DNA of 64,000 bases from Corydoras sp. C115 (GCA_019802505.1 JAFMOC010000031.1:1753501-1817500); one strand, 5' to 3'; positions 22,536-34,253 are shown, numbered from the stretch's first letter. The notes: generated from the letters alone by a model not told the origin. Translations and numbers: made by a program.

Positions 22536-23500
22536 AGATTAGATTAGATTCAACTTTGTCATTGTGCAGAGTACAAGTACAGGGCCAATGAAATGTAGTT
22601 AGCATCTAACCAGAAGTGCAATATATACATTATTTACATAAAGTGCATGGAAAGCTGAAGTATTAACATGTAGATGAACATGATATGACATCAGCATACT
22701 ATATACGTGATATATACATAATATAGGGCATAATATATACAGGTGGCTTAGTGGTCAGCACGTTCTCCTCTCAGCACTAGGGATTCCCGGTTCAAATCCC
22801 CATCTGGGTGGGGTTTCCATGTTCTCCCCGTGTCCGCGTGAGTTTCCTCCGGGTTCTCCGGTTTCCTCCCACAGTCCAAAAACATGGATCAAGTCAATTG
22901 AGTTCTCCAAATTGCCCCATATAGAGTGTGTCTGTGTGAGTGAGTGTGTGCCCAGCGATGGATTGGCGTCCTGTCCTGGGTGTATCTGCCCAGCGCCCGA
23001 AACGTTCTCCCGTGGATGGGCATGGGGAACCCCACCGCGACCCTAATATAGGATAAAGCAGGAGATAATGAATGAATGAACAATATATACATGATATAGT
23101 ATGAACATGATATAGGAAAATAGCAATTATATTGTATGTGCAGCGTCCAGGAGGATAACCACCTCAGGAAAAAAAAAAAAAAAAAACTTTTCCTGAGTCT
23201 GCTGAGTCTCATGTAATGCCTACCGGATGGTAAGAGGCTAAAAAAATGTGTTTTTGGGGGGGTAGTGTCCTTTGTGATATTTCTTGCCCTGCCCAGGCAG
23301 CGCTTTTGATGCAAGTCCTCAATGGTGGGTAACACGGTGCCGATGATGCGCTGCGCCGTTTTTACCACCCGCTGGAGTGCTTTGCTGTCTGCAGCACAGC
23401 AACTGCCATACCATACAGATATGCAGTTGGTGAGTATGCTCTCAATGGTACCGCGCTAAAAGTTCACCAGGATCCTGGGAGACAGTTGCTAAACCTTTTA
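22536..23500 (-). mobile_element. LINE 3' end (RT C-terminus plus 3' UTR), SINE inside
   Basis: Read on the - strand, 23460-23200 encodes SVWYGSCCAADSKALQRVVK, then TAQRIIG, IEDLHQKRCLGRARNI and LLPSGRHY, the usual end of a fish non-LTR RT protein. The 3' UTR follows, ending at (TTAGA)n-like repeats near 22536. A Family A SINE (22742-23081) interrupts the UTR. The copy is 5'-truncated and inactive. Confidence 0.8.
22742..23081 (+). repeat. Family A SINE nested in a LINE
   Basis: It starts at GGTGGCTTAGTGG, missing the first few bases, and is flanked by AATATATAC (22732-22740 and 23082-23090). Confidence 0.92.
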
Positions 23501-23929
23501 TATATATATATATATATTATACAACTTGCTACACCTTTTATATAAAACAAAAAACAATGAGTGAAACTAAAAGAAGATGACTGTTACATTACGTACACAC
23601 CCAATAAATGACATTTTAATTAAAAGTGAAACTCTTTCAGCACTCCTTCCGTGATTCAGTGCACAATGATGTTAAAGGGTTTCCATTGACTGATCAACAT
23701 CCACTTTGTCTTTGAAGTACTCTGTCGTAATGCTTCAGGGCAGGCGGTGACGCACTTGGTCAACGAGACAAAGCTTTTTGCAGTGAGTCATGGCATGCCG
23801 CTTCGCAGCGCCGCATTGTCCTGAAAACAGATATGCGGATTATGCCCCGTTCCTTAGGCCACAAAAAAAAAGGAAAGCATTTCATCATCATGCATTGTGC
23901 CTTTCGCAGACTATTACCAGCTTATAGCT

Positions 23930-24174
23930 TGTTGGCACGTGTGGGTTCTCTCAGGCTTCTCCGGTTTCCTCCCACAGTCCAAAAACATGCATTTAAGGTG
24001 ATTTGGCTGCTCTAAATTGCCCCCATATAGCGTGCATTTGTCTGTGTGAGTGTGTGCCCAGTGATGGATTGGCACCCTGTACTGGGTGCATCTTCCCAGC
24101 GCCCAAAATGCCCCCCCCCACACCCCGCGACACTAGTCTCTAGTATAGGATTAAGCCGTAGATAATGAAATGAG
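23930..24174 (+). repeat. old divergent Family A-related SINE, 5' truncated
   Basis: It contains CCGGTTTCCTCCCACAG, CTGCTCTAAATTGCCCCC and GCGCCCAAAATGC and ends in GATAATGAAATGAG. The substitutions match the older subfamily at 8395. Confidence 0.8.
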
Positions 24175-24179
24175 ATGTT

Positions 24180-25300
24180 AATAGTAACGCATATAAGAAC
24201 ACGGATATCCTAAATCTCACTAAACGAGTCCTTTATCTTTTAACTATGGTTTTCTTTCATGAGAAGAAAGAAAGAAGAGAGAATCGTGAGATTAATCGCT
24301 CACGGCTGAATCACAAGCCGAGGTGAAAGAAAAGAACGCGGGCTCATTTTATTAACACACATTTTAGGAACCTTCATTAACTCATTTTGGTCGTTTGTAA
24401 AGCCGGAGGTGAGTTTCATCTGCAAGAAGTGAGAAACTGCCCATTTGCACCTTAGGCAGTAGTTCTGGCTGTGAGAGTCACACTGTTGTTGATGCAATTA
24501 CACCACTGGGCATCTGTTTTCTTTCCCGTGCCACCCATTCCAAGTAGGCTTGGAGATAATGAGCGTACAAAGCCGCCATTATGGGCCCTGAAGAAATGGC
24601 CCTCCGCCCTGGGCGCGAAATTGCCTTTGGTCTTGTGTCTCATTCACAAATAGTTTCCGCAGCAGGTCAATGGCAGTTGCTAAGATGCTGCTCGCGCTGC
24701 CCATTAGCGGTGCCGCGTTTGAACCAAGGTCGAGCTAAGAGACGGGTGTGTGAGGTTTATGCAACAGCGAAAGGGCTTTGTTCTCTCCAGCTTCTATCAA
24801 TTTACATTTTATTTATCGGAAGTTTTATGAGCAGTCGTGACAAATGAGCTCAGGACAGACGCATAATTACCTCAGACAGCTGGGAACTCGAGAGCAGACA
24901 CGTGAGTCGAGCACAGGCACTTAAGTGATGGGTGGCATCACGTCAAAATGGTAATGCAATACCAGTCAAGTGACAAAAGATCATAAAGAGGGCCGCCTTT
25001 CAGCCCGCGGCGGCGTCAGGAATAGCTCCTAGTGAGGGAGGTTGGACAAAGAAGAAGACTTTAAAAATTCACGGCTTTCATGAATAGCCAATGAGCGAGC
25101 GGCTGAGTGCGCAGCCAGCGGCGTTTTAGTCGGATGCCAGCACATTTGCTTCAGGTTGTCCATTACAGACGATCCCCATAACGTCGGATTAAGCAGATCA
25201 TTTTACATGTCACTTTAAGTTTTAATGGCTTCCGTCGTGTTACTCTGGGTTGTCTTTCCAGGTTTGATCCTCCAATTGTTGGAAGGAAAATAGATTCGCT
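24180..25300. other. repeat-free block, candidate regulatory DNA
   Basis: About 1.1 kb is free of every repeat family seen here, in an interval where repeats otherwise occur about every 2 kb. No splice-supported coding frame is present. It is a candidate conserved non-coding block only. Confidence 0.35.
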
Positions 25301-25313
25301 CTAATCTGATCAG

Positions 25314-25678
25314 GGCGGCACGGTGGCTTAGTGGTTTGGCACGTTCGCCTCTCAGCGCTAGGGATTCCTGGTTCGAATCCCCATCTGGGTGGAGTTTCCA
25401 TGTTCTCCCCGTGTCCGCGTGGGTTTCCTCCGGGTTCTCCGGTTTCCTCCCACAGTCCAAAAACATGGATCAAGTCAATTGAGTTCTCCAAATTGCCCCA
25501 TATAGAGTGTGTGAGTGAGTGAGTGTGTGCCCAGCGATGGATTGGATCCCTGTCCTGGGTGTACCTGCCCAACGCCCGAAACGTTCTCCCCTGGATGGGC
25601 ATGGGGAACCCCACAGCGACCCTAATAGAGGATAAAAGCGGGAGATAATGAATGAATGAATGAATGAATGAATGAATG
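25314..25678 (+). repeat. Family A SINE
   Basis: It is full length with an 11-bp target duplication AATCTGATCAG (25303-25313 and 25679-25689) and a long (GAAT)n tail. Confidence 0.95.
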
Positions 25679-25689
25679 AATCTGATCAG

Positions 25690-26460
25690 CTTCAGTGACT
25701 TTTGGTAACTTTGTAAAAGACCACCGTCGATAAAATGATCACATTACTTAGGTGTGCGGCTGCAGCTGGGTTCTAATGACAGAATAATGGGGCACATTTC
25801 CCAAATAAACCGCCAGCCAATAATAGCAGCGACGCAAACCGAGAGGAAGAAGAAAGTCTGAGCCTCGTGGGATTGATCAGGTTATTTAACGGCGAGTTTA
25901 TTTACACTGTAGTGAGTTGACAGCCCGCGCTGCCGCTCTGACAGCCAAAACCTGCAGGGCTTTCTTTTCCCACAAGCCTCACTAAGCTCATGACACATGC
26001 AAGCTGGATTATCATGGGCCCCTTTTCCAATAAAGAGCAAAACCTCCACAGGGAACTCTGCCCAAAGGCTCTGCTCTGGCCAAGACACAAGGGCACCATT
26101 CGACGATCGGGTTTTTCACACCTTTATTGGGCAGAATGCTTCTCACCAAATGGATTTATAATAACAATGATCATTAAAAGGCTATGAACAATTAATATCT
26201 ATTTGCACAGAAACAGAAATCTTTTCCAGTGGACTCGTTCACCCCTCATGTTTTTGCCCTGGGATGGAAAACACACACACAGACACCGGGAGAACATGCA
26301 AACAGCACTACAACACAGAATTTTGACCATTATACCCGAGGAACAAACTTGAGACCATTAACCTTGTGGAATGGTTTTGGGATGTGAGAAACAGAATGGA
26401 GCCTTCTTACTATAATGTGATGGAGGCACCATGCTGCCCACATAGAAGTTTAAGCTGTAT
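25690..26460. other. mostly repeat-free sequence
   Basis: No gene is seen. A short SINE scrap (GGGAGAACATGCAAACAGC, about 26270-26310) is the only repeat recognised. Confidence 0.35.
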
Positions 26461-26465
26461 TACAT

Positions 26466-26793
26466 TCATTCATTCATTCATTATCTTCCGCTTTATCCTA
26501 TATTAGGGTCGCGGTGGGGTTCCCCATGCCCATCCAGGGGAGAACGTTTCGGGCGCTGGGCAGATACACCCAGGACAGGGCGCCAATCCATCGCTGGGTA
26601 CACACTCACTCACACAGACACACTCTATATGGGGCAATTTGGAGAACTCAATTGACTTGATCCATGGAAACTCCATCCATTTCCCGGAGGAAACCCACGC
26701 GGACATGGGGAGAACATGGAAACTCCACCCAGATGGGGATTCGAACCGGGAATCCCTAGTGCTGAGAGGCGAACGTGCTAACCACTAAGCCAC
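26466..26793 (-). repeat. Family A SINE, internally deleted
   Basis: Tail at the left, head at the right (truncated at CCACTAAGCCACC). A deletion with rearranged sequence lies at 26664-26690. Its flanks, TGTATTACATT and TGTAATACATT, differ by one base. Confidence 0.9.
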
Positions 26794-26799
26794 CTGTAA

Positions 26800-28070
26800 T
26801 ACATTTTTTTTTTTTTTATAAAATTATTATTATTTTTTTTTAATTATTAAAATCTGTGTTTAATGTCGTTAATAAAGCAGCTTTTCACAGACAGGAGTTC
26901 TAATGCTTTGTGCATATTTTACACAGAACAGAATGAACCATTACCAGCAAAAACACAAGAAAAGCTTTTGCTTGGCTAGTTTTCTCTCGTGTGCTTTAAA
27001 AAGCCTGTCTCCATTAAATTTTGGGGGGTGAGGGGTAGGGGTAGCGCTGTACGTGAAGGCATGTAACATTCCTTTTATTCCTGCAGCAGAAAGTGCAGAG
27101 CCCTTAGAACACTGAAGCTTTCGAGTTGTATATCTGCAAGCTTACGTCTCCGAGTGGCCCGTTTGTGTCCAAACATTATTAATAGTGCGCCTCAAAAATA
27201 AATTCAAACATTAGAATGCAAGCTCAATCTTATATGGGGCAATTCGTCTGGCTGAGAACTACCGAGGCACAACTGGTCCCGTGTGGAACACAAATACACG
27301 GAGAACATGCAAAGCTCCAGAAAGGACTAAACCAATGTATCCACAAGGTTACATTTCTGGGGTATTTCTAGTGGCACATCATATTCTATTAAAGAACAGA
27401 TCTGAAACCTCGGTGGCACTTTTAAAGAGTTATTTTCAGTTGAGCAGCCTCATGTTGACGATTACATTTAGTTAAAAAGATTTCTTATTTAAATGAGGAC
27501 GTGATGGGTCTAAATTGGGTTGCAAAGCACAAAACGACGGAGGAATAAATATTAGCCTGTGGGTGTAAGGGACTATTAAGTCGGATTAAAACAAAACAAA
27601 ACAATGAGCCGACTATTTTTATATCCTTCATTCATGAATAAGCAGCCAAACAATACAGAAAGATATGAATGACTTCTGAGAGAATGACCAGGAATTTTCA
27701 CTGCGGGTGAAAGTATCCTATACAGAAGCCGCATAAAAGCCTCCATTGTTCAACCCAAATCTGTCAGTCAACCACCTGAACTCTGCTGGCCTTGCTGGTA
27801 CTGTAAAGCATATTAAATATCTTCTAAAACAAAATGTCTCATTGTGGTTCAGCCCAGGATTGAAATCAAACCCTCTTCATCTGATATTTTATATCATCTG
27901 GTAACAAAAATGTATAATTCTATATAATTATAATACAAACCCCGTCTAATACACAACGAAAAAAATTCATTCATTATTTGAAATTAAGAATAGATGAAAA
28001 AATTACTACTTAACCCATCAATTCACACCTTCCACCTGCGCTGTTTAAATTGCAACGGTGCTTGTGTTTG
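26800..28070. other. gene-free sequence
   Basis: A T/A-rich stretch (26803-26850) and one old SINE scrap (27225-27320, with GGAGAACATGCAAAGCTCC) are present. The rest is AT-rich without a recognised feature. Confidence 0.35.

Positions 28071-28075
<5 letters not shown>

Positions 28076-28150
<75 letters not shown>
28076..28150. repeat. (TA)n microsatellite
   Basis: About 37 TA units abut the tail of a - strand SINE. Confidence 0.95.
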
Positions 28151-28155
<5 letters not shown>

Positions 28156-28453
28156 TCATTATCTTCCGCTTTATCCTATATTAGGGTCGTGGGGGGGGTT
28201 CCTCATGCCCATCCAGGGGAGAACGTTTCGGGCGCTAGGCAGATACACCCAGGACAGGGCGCCAATCTATCGCTAATCTATATGGGGCAGTTTGGAGAAC
28301 TCGATTGACTTGATCCATGTTTTTGGACATGTTTTGGACGGAGGAAACCCACACAGACACGGGGAGAACATGGAAACTCCACCCAGATGGGGATTCGAAC
28401 CGGGAATCCCTGGTGCTTAGAGGAGAACGTGCTAACCACTAAGTCACCGTGCC
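28151..28453 (-). repeat. Family A SINE inserted at a TA array
   Basis: It runs from ATTCATTATCTTCCGC to CCACTAAGTCACCGTGCC. TA repeats lie on both sides. Small internal deletions are present near 28275 and 28330. Confidence 0.9.
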
Positions 28454-28463
28454 TATATATATT

Positions 28464-28652
28464 TCTCCAAATTGCCCCATATAGAGTGTGCCTGTTTGAG
28501 TGTGTGCCCAGCGATGGATTGGCGCCCTGTCCTGGGTGTATCTTCCCAGCGCCCGAAACATTCTCCCCTGGATGGGCATAGGGAACCCACCCCCCCCCGC
28601 GTGACCCTAATATAGGATAAAGCAGAAGATAATGAATGAATGAATGAATAAT
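28464..28652 (+). repeat. Family A SINE, 5' truncated, inverted to its neighbour
   Basis: It begins at TCTCCAAATTGCCCCAT, half way through the consensus, and ends in (GAAT)n. It is in opposite orientation to the copy at 28151-28453. Confidence 0.9.
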
Positions 28653-28687
28653 ACTATACTATAGAATAATTTTACTGAAAAACATCC

Positions 28688-28733
28688 ATCTTTGGATAAA
28701 AGCGTCTGCTAAATGATTAAATGTAAATGTAAA
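28688..28733 (+). repeat. Family B/C end fragment
   Basis: TTTGGATAAAAGCGTCTGCT plus AAATGATTAAATGTAAATG is the shared end of Families B and C. Confidence 0.6.
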
Positions 28734-28782
28734 GACATGGGGGGAAAATTTTTTTTCATAGTTTAATCAAAGAAAAATAGTC

Positions 28783-28823
28783 GACCGATTAATCGATTAT
28801 CAAAATAATCGTTAGTTGCAGCC

Positions 28824-28901
<78 letters not shown>

Positions 28902-28997
28902 TTATGACATATTGCTATCTCGATGACGGAAAACAGAGGTACACCGCTGACTGTTTAATCGATTAATCGATTATCAAAATAATCGTTAGTTGCAGCC

Positions 28998-29077
<80 letters not shown>

Positions 29078-29150
29078 CATACACACACACACACATTATG
29101 ACATATTGCTATCTCGATGACGGAAAACAGAGGTACACCGCTGACTGCAA
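28783..29150. repeat. tandem duplication of a hAT-like end with TA/CA arrays
   Basis: The unit is GATTAATCGATTATCAAAAT, TAGTTGCAGCCCTAA, a TA array, a CA array, then ATTATGACATATTGC to ACACCGCTGACTG. It occurs twice in direct order (28783-28950 and 28954-29148). The non-repeat parts look identical. The GTTGCAGCCCTAA end resembles the terminus of hAT-type elements. Confidence 0.75.
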
Positions 29151-29159
29151 ACCACCTAC

Positions 29160-30460
29160 ACAGACGTGGACAGTCAAACAGCATTATAGTCCATGAGCGT
29201 TTTCGTCGTCACGACAGCAAGGACACACAGTGACGGTCTATACGAAGCGGCACGGTAATGATGGGTAAAATGAATGCGTTTGCTTCATGTGCAGTTTACG
29301 GTGTGCTCTATGCTGACTAACAAACAGCTACGCATTCAAATCTAAGGAATTGTAAATGAAATCAGAAACAAGTGTTAACATGCGCTTATATTGTATCAAT
29401 AACGGATATGGATTTGCTGGAAACACAAACACAAACTCTGTCAAAGTTCACTGCGTTTTGTGTCAGTGCAGCACATGACATTACAGCTATGGCTTTCTGA
29501 TCTAAACAGAATGAACATTTCTGCATAAGTCAAATGAACCGGAGCGTCTGTTCGTTCAGGCACTTAATCTCAATACTGAGCTTTACGATAAAAGGATAAC
29601 GAGACAAATATATTGCAACCCACAAAAAAAAAAAACACATATCCTGTATAAAGGCCACGTCCCACCAGGTCGGTACATGTATATTCTACGGAAGCAGCCC
29701 GAACTACGTGACATGACGAAGTGAAGGACATAAGTAAGCTTAATCTCCTGCACCTTAACACACTGCTCTGACATTCCTCACTGGCAGGTGTTGCTAAACA
29801 CAAATGAGTACACAGTCGAGAATATTACACCCCAAGGGCCCATTTCTCACCAGGGCCAAAGTCATTATGTGCATTCAACGAAGATTTACCACGTGCCTGC
29901 CCCTCCGCCTTTGCACAGACATGTTTGTCGGGCACTTTAAAGTTTAATAGGGTGGCTAATCTGCTAATTCAGGCTGAAAGCCGGTGGAAAGGCCAGACCT
30001 GGATGAGCACCGCCTGCTTTTATATTGGAACGTAATAAAAGCGATGTTGGCGCATGAATGATCTGAATTACCCTGGTATTTCTTAAATAAGTGTCTGAGG
30101 CGAAGCAGCAACGTCTGCCAAATTCTCATTCCAGCAACATCGGGTATAGTTTAGGGGCAGAAAACTGAACTATAGAAAAAGGGCAAAGATGAACAAGTAA
30201 TATCACAGTGTTAGTGCCATGCAACAGAGGATGTTATCAAAGTCAAAGTATTGCCATGTAAGCACTGCGTAGATCCAGCCGGGGTTCGTTTATTATTATT
30301 ACAGATAAGCCTTAGGTTTTCTAAGTTCATGTACTCCCTGGGCCTCTTGTACAGGGCTGCGCACCACTCTGGACACTTCCTTCACCAGTGTACGTGTGTG
30401 TTTCACTGCACAGATGGGTTCAAGGTGAAGGAAGAATTCTAGGATAAATTCTCTAATACT
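29160..30460. other. gene-free; partly repeat-free
   Basis: 29820-30120 has no recognised repeat and looks like single-copy DNA. 30385-30445 holds TTTCACTGCACAGATGGGTT, a small fragment also seen at 35121. No exon is visible. Confidence 0.35.
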
Positions 30461-30493
30461 AGGATAAATATCACAATCACTTAATAAAATATT

Positions 30494-30829
30494 CATTCAT
30501 TATCTTCCGCTTTATCCTATATTAGGGTCGCGGGGGGGTTCCCCATGCCCATCCAGGGGAGAACGTTTCGGGCACTGGGCAGATACACCCAGGACAGGGC
30601 GCCAACCTATCGCTGGGCACACACTCACTCACACACTCTATATGGGGCAATTTGGAGAACTCGATTGACTTGATCCTTGTTTTTGGACTGTGGGAAGAAA
30701 CCGGAGAAGACGGAGGAAACCCACACGGACATGGGGAGAACATGGAAACTCCACCCAGATGGGGATTCGAACCGGGAATCCCTAGTGCTGAGAGGAGAAC
30801 GTGCTAACCACTAAGCCACCGTGCCGCCC
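30494..30829 (-). repeat. Family A SINE, left of a tandem pair
   Basis: It is full length. The flanks 30461-30493 and 30830-30862 are a 33-bp direct repeat with one mismatch. Confidence 0.95.
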
Positions 30830-30862
30830 AGGATAAATATCACTATCACTTAATAAAATATT

Positions 30863-31192
30863 CATTCATTATCTTCCACTTTATCCTCTATTAGGGTCGC
30901 AGTGGGGGGGTGCGGTTCCCCATGCCCATCCAGGGGAGAACGTTTCAGGGCAGATAGACCCAGGACAGGGCGCCAACCTATCGCTGGGCACACACTCACT
31001 CTATATGGGGCAATATGGAGAACTCAATTGACTTGATCCTTGTTTTTGGTCTGTGGGAGGAAACCGGAGAACCCGGAGGAAACCCACACGGACGCGGGGA
31101 GAACATGGAAACTCCACCCAGATGGGGATTCGAACCGGGAATCCCTAGTGCTGAGAGGAGAACGTGCTAACCACTAAGCCACCGTGCCGCCC
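30863..31192 (-). repeat. Family A SINE, right of a tandem pair
   Basis: It is full length. Its own target duplication is ACTTAATAAAATAT (30848-30861 and 31196-31209, 14 bp), nested in the 33-bp repeat of the left copy. It carries CTCTATTAGG where the left copy has CCTATATTAGG. Confidence 0.95.
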
Positions 31193-31209
31193 ATTACTTA
31201 ATAAAATAT

Positions 31210-32087
31210 AATCAGGGTAATTTAGTTATTTATCTGAATATCTTTTTAGCCTGCAGGTCTATTTCTCTCTGTACGAATAAAAAGTCTAATCTCATGATTA
31301 CTGCAATTTGATGTTCTGAAGGGGAAGAAAAAAAGTTTCCTGAAAGAGAAAAGGCTGTTTTTCGGCACTCATATCAAGCAGAGTTCTTTGTTTTATAATG
31401 AATCTGCTTTAATTACCAGAAATGAGCGAGACTGGCCGGGATATCTAGAACAGGTAATCAGAATGTCCTTGGCTTACCAGCTGGGTTATACTGCATCAGA
31501 GTGCAATACCAGCACTAGGTCAAACCTGATATTAAAGCAATCTCCCAACACGGTTGATGAGAAACATCACGTTTCACCCTCTGAAAGACCTTTTCTTAAT
31601 TACCACTCAGAATGATCTATGGTCCCTCTGCCCTCAGTCCAATTAGGAAGCCATGGAAATGGCTTTACTCGCTGGCCAACATCAACACTGGTGTAGCTTG
31701 TGGTTGATCTCAATAAGATCTCAGCGTTTCAGTTCACTTAAAATGCAGGCCAAGACACAATACAGTGATTCTCCATCACGTCACCGTATCGGCAGAGGGT
31801 TGTGCAAGTCATAATTATGGACGCGAGCTCAGCCGGAATGATTTGCATTTCGTGGAACAGAGTGGGAGTCTGTGGCATTTCCTGTTGTTGTCTGACAGAG
31901 GCAGGGGGTCAGACACAGGCTTCTACACTGATAACACCAGTGATCAGCTATTCAGACACGTCAGTGTTCTGTGGAACTGTGTCATGAGGTTTTGAGGGAA
32001 AACCGGATCGTGTTTGCACCTCTTTGTGGTGTTATACTGGAGTTGAAAGACTTGTGCACAAACCTGCTGATCTTTAATGATCGATTC
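31210..32087. other. gene-free, mostly unique sequence
   Basis: No repeat or coding signature is recognised. Confidence 0.35.
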
Positions 32088-32099
32088 ATTAGTTGATGG

Positions 32100-32452
32100 C
32101 GGCACGGTGGCTTAGTGGTCAGCACGTTCTCCTCTCAGCGCTAGGGATTCCCGGTTCGAATCCCCATCTGGGTGGAGTTTCCATGTTCTCCCCGTGTCCG
32201 CGTGGGTTTCTTCCGGGTTCTCCGGTTTCCTCCCACAGTCCAAAAACATGGATCAAGTTAATTGAGTTCTCTAAATTGCCCCATATAGAGTGTGTGTGTG
32301 AGTGAGTGTGTGCCCAGCGATGGATTGGCGCCCTGTCCTGGGTGTACCTGCCCAGCGCCCGAGACGATCTCCTCTGGATGGGCATGGGGAACCCCACCGC
32401 GACCCTAATAGAGGATAAAGCGGGTGATAATGAATGAATGAATGAATGAATA
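32100..32452 (+). repeat. Family A SINE, first of a tandem pair
   Basis: It is full length. The target ATTAGTTGATGG (32088-32099) recurs at 32453-32464. It carries subfamily marks CGAGACG and AATAGAGG. Confidence 0.95.
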
Positions 32453-32464
32453 ATTAGTTGATGG

Positions 32465-32815
32465 CGGCACGGTGGCTTAGTGGTTAGCACGTTCGCCTCT
32501 CAGCGCTAGGGATTCCCGGTTCGAATCCCCATCTGGGTGGAGTTTCCATGTTCTCCCCGTGTCTGCGTGGGTTTCCTCCGGGTTTTTCGGTTTCCTCCCA
32601 CAATCCAAAAACATGGATCAAGTCAATTGAATTCTCAGAATTGCCCCATATAGAGTGTGTCTGTGTGAGTGAGTGTGTGCCCAGTGATGGATTGGCGCCC
32701 TGTCCTGGGTGTATCTGCCCAGCGCCCGAAACGTTCTCCCCTGGATGGGCATGGGGAACCCCACCGCGACCCTAATATAGGATAAAGCGGGAGATAATGA
32801 ATGAATGAATGAATA
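32465..32815 (+). repeat. Family A SINE, second of the pair
   Basis: It is full length and followed by a third target copy ATTAGTTGAT (32816-32825). It carries CGAAACG and AATATAGG, a different subfamily from its neighbour. Confidence 0.95.
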
Positions 32816-32825
32816 ATTAGTTGAT

Positions 32826-33408
32826 TAGAAACTCAGTTAACATATCAGCACCTGCTTGAATGCCATCATGTTAAAGTAGACCAAGAAGAATCTTTTTAGG
32901 ACCTTGAGTCATGCCACCAAGAACCAAGAGCGTTCCAAATCTCAATACTAACGTAGTACAATTCAAGCAATTAACTGGAGATACAACCCCGGAAACAACA
33001 TTTATCCCATTTTGTTTCATGAAGGCAGGAAAAAGGCAGCTGAATTCTTTCTCAGGGCTATCATTTACACAGCTAATCCCCCCCATTGAGCACCCGAGGT
33101 CATAACATGGGCATGTATTACAGAGTCTTCCACATTATACAAGAGAACAAGTTCTCTAAATAAAAGATCCAAATCTCACCACGTGACTCATTCAGTCGCT
33201 CATTAGATTAAGAAAGGAGGTGTCCATACTGTGGACTGCGCAGCGACACGAGGTCAGTGGACTACGCACCCGGAGGTGGAAAGTCATTCAGATATTTCGT
33301 TTGATGAGGTTTGTTTGTCAGCTTGTATGTTTGTTTTTCATCACTTTGGCAGGTAACATGAAAGGACTGAAGTTTGTATTCAGGTGAACATCTGGGGCCA
33401 CCACTTGT
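32826..33408. other. gene-free, mostly unique sequence
   Basis: Nothing recognised. Confidence 0.35.
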
Positions 33409-33411
33409 TTG

Positions 33412-33540
33412 TGGTGGTGTACTGTAGTGGTTGGCACGACCGCCTCTCAGCCCTGTGAATCCAGGTTCGAATCCTGATCTGGGTGGAGTGTCCGAAACGT
33501 TCTCCCCTGGATGGGCATGAGGAGCTCCCCGCGAGGAATG
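33412..33540 (+). repeat. degenerate Family A SINE, internally deleted
   Basis: A decayed head (GGTTCGAATCCTGATCTGGG) is joined directly to TCCGAAACGTTCTCCCCTGG from the 3' half. Confidence 0.75.
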
Positions 33541-33812
33541 GGTTACTTAAGCTAATTAACCTGCTGTAATTATTATAGAGTATATTGTGCAGACTTTTGG
33601 ACTAGTCATTTATTTACTGCATAACAATGCATTATAGATATTTCCAATGTGTCATAAAATTAATTAAAACCCTTTTTTTTAATTAAAGTGGTTTCAATAA
33701 AAAGAAGACATTGTTCAAACTTTTACACAAGAAGTTTCATTGTTATTGAACAGAATGTCAGTTTATTATGGTGACCATTATTACATATTATTATTATTAC
33801 TAATATTACATT

Positions 33813-34000
33813 AAGGAAATTAGGCAGACTGATTATCCAGAGCAACTGACACGGACCCCATCAGAGTACAGGGTCAGCCATGATGCAGAACCTATGATAC
33901 AATGAGGGTTCAGGGACTCACATTTGGAAATTCAGTGGACCTGGGATTTGAACCCACCTTCATTTTGTTAGCCACCAAGCCACTATACTACCACTCCCAT
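33813..34000 (-). repeat. degenerate Family B SINE
   Basis: TCAGTGGACCTGGGATTTGA and CCACCAAGCCACTATACTAC are the decayed - strand head and body. Confidence 0.6.
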
Positions 34001-34051
34001 TATAGTACACTATAAGCTGTAGTTCCTCTTTTTACTTAAACACTTAACCAA

Positions 34052-34253
34052 CCGTAGGGAGTGGTAGCTCAGTGGTTAGGGCATTGGGCTATCAATCTGA
34101 AGGTTGGCGGTTCAAATCCCAGGTCCACTGAAGTTACCAATGTGGGTTCTTGAGCAAGGCCCTTAACCCTCATTGCTCCAGGAATGTTGTGATTAACCCT
34201 GTGCTCACCTTGTAAGTCGCTTTGGATAAAAGCGTCCAATAAATGACCGAATG
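34052..34253 (+). repeat. Family B SINE, full length
   Basis: TRNA-like head with box A TAGCTCAGTGG and box B GGTTCAAATCC, body with TTGAGCAAGGCCCTTAACCC, end with CGCTTTGGATAAAAGCGTCC. It is the best-preserved Family B copy and is V-SINE-like in layout. Confidence 0.88.

Noticed and set aside
34052..34130. tRNA gene
   Set aside because: Box A and box B are present, but the sequence continues as a Family B SINE and lacks a clean tRNA acceptor stem and 3' end. The same applies to Family A heads.
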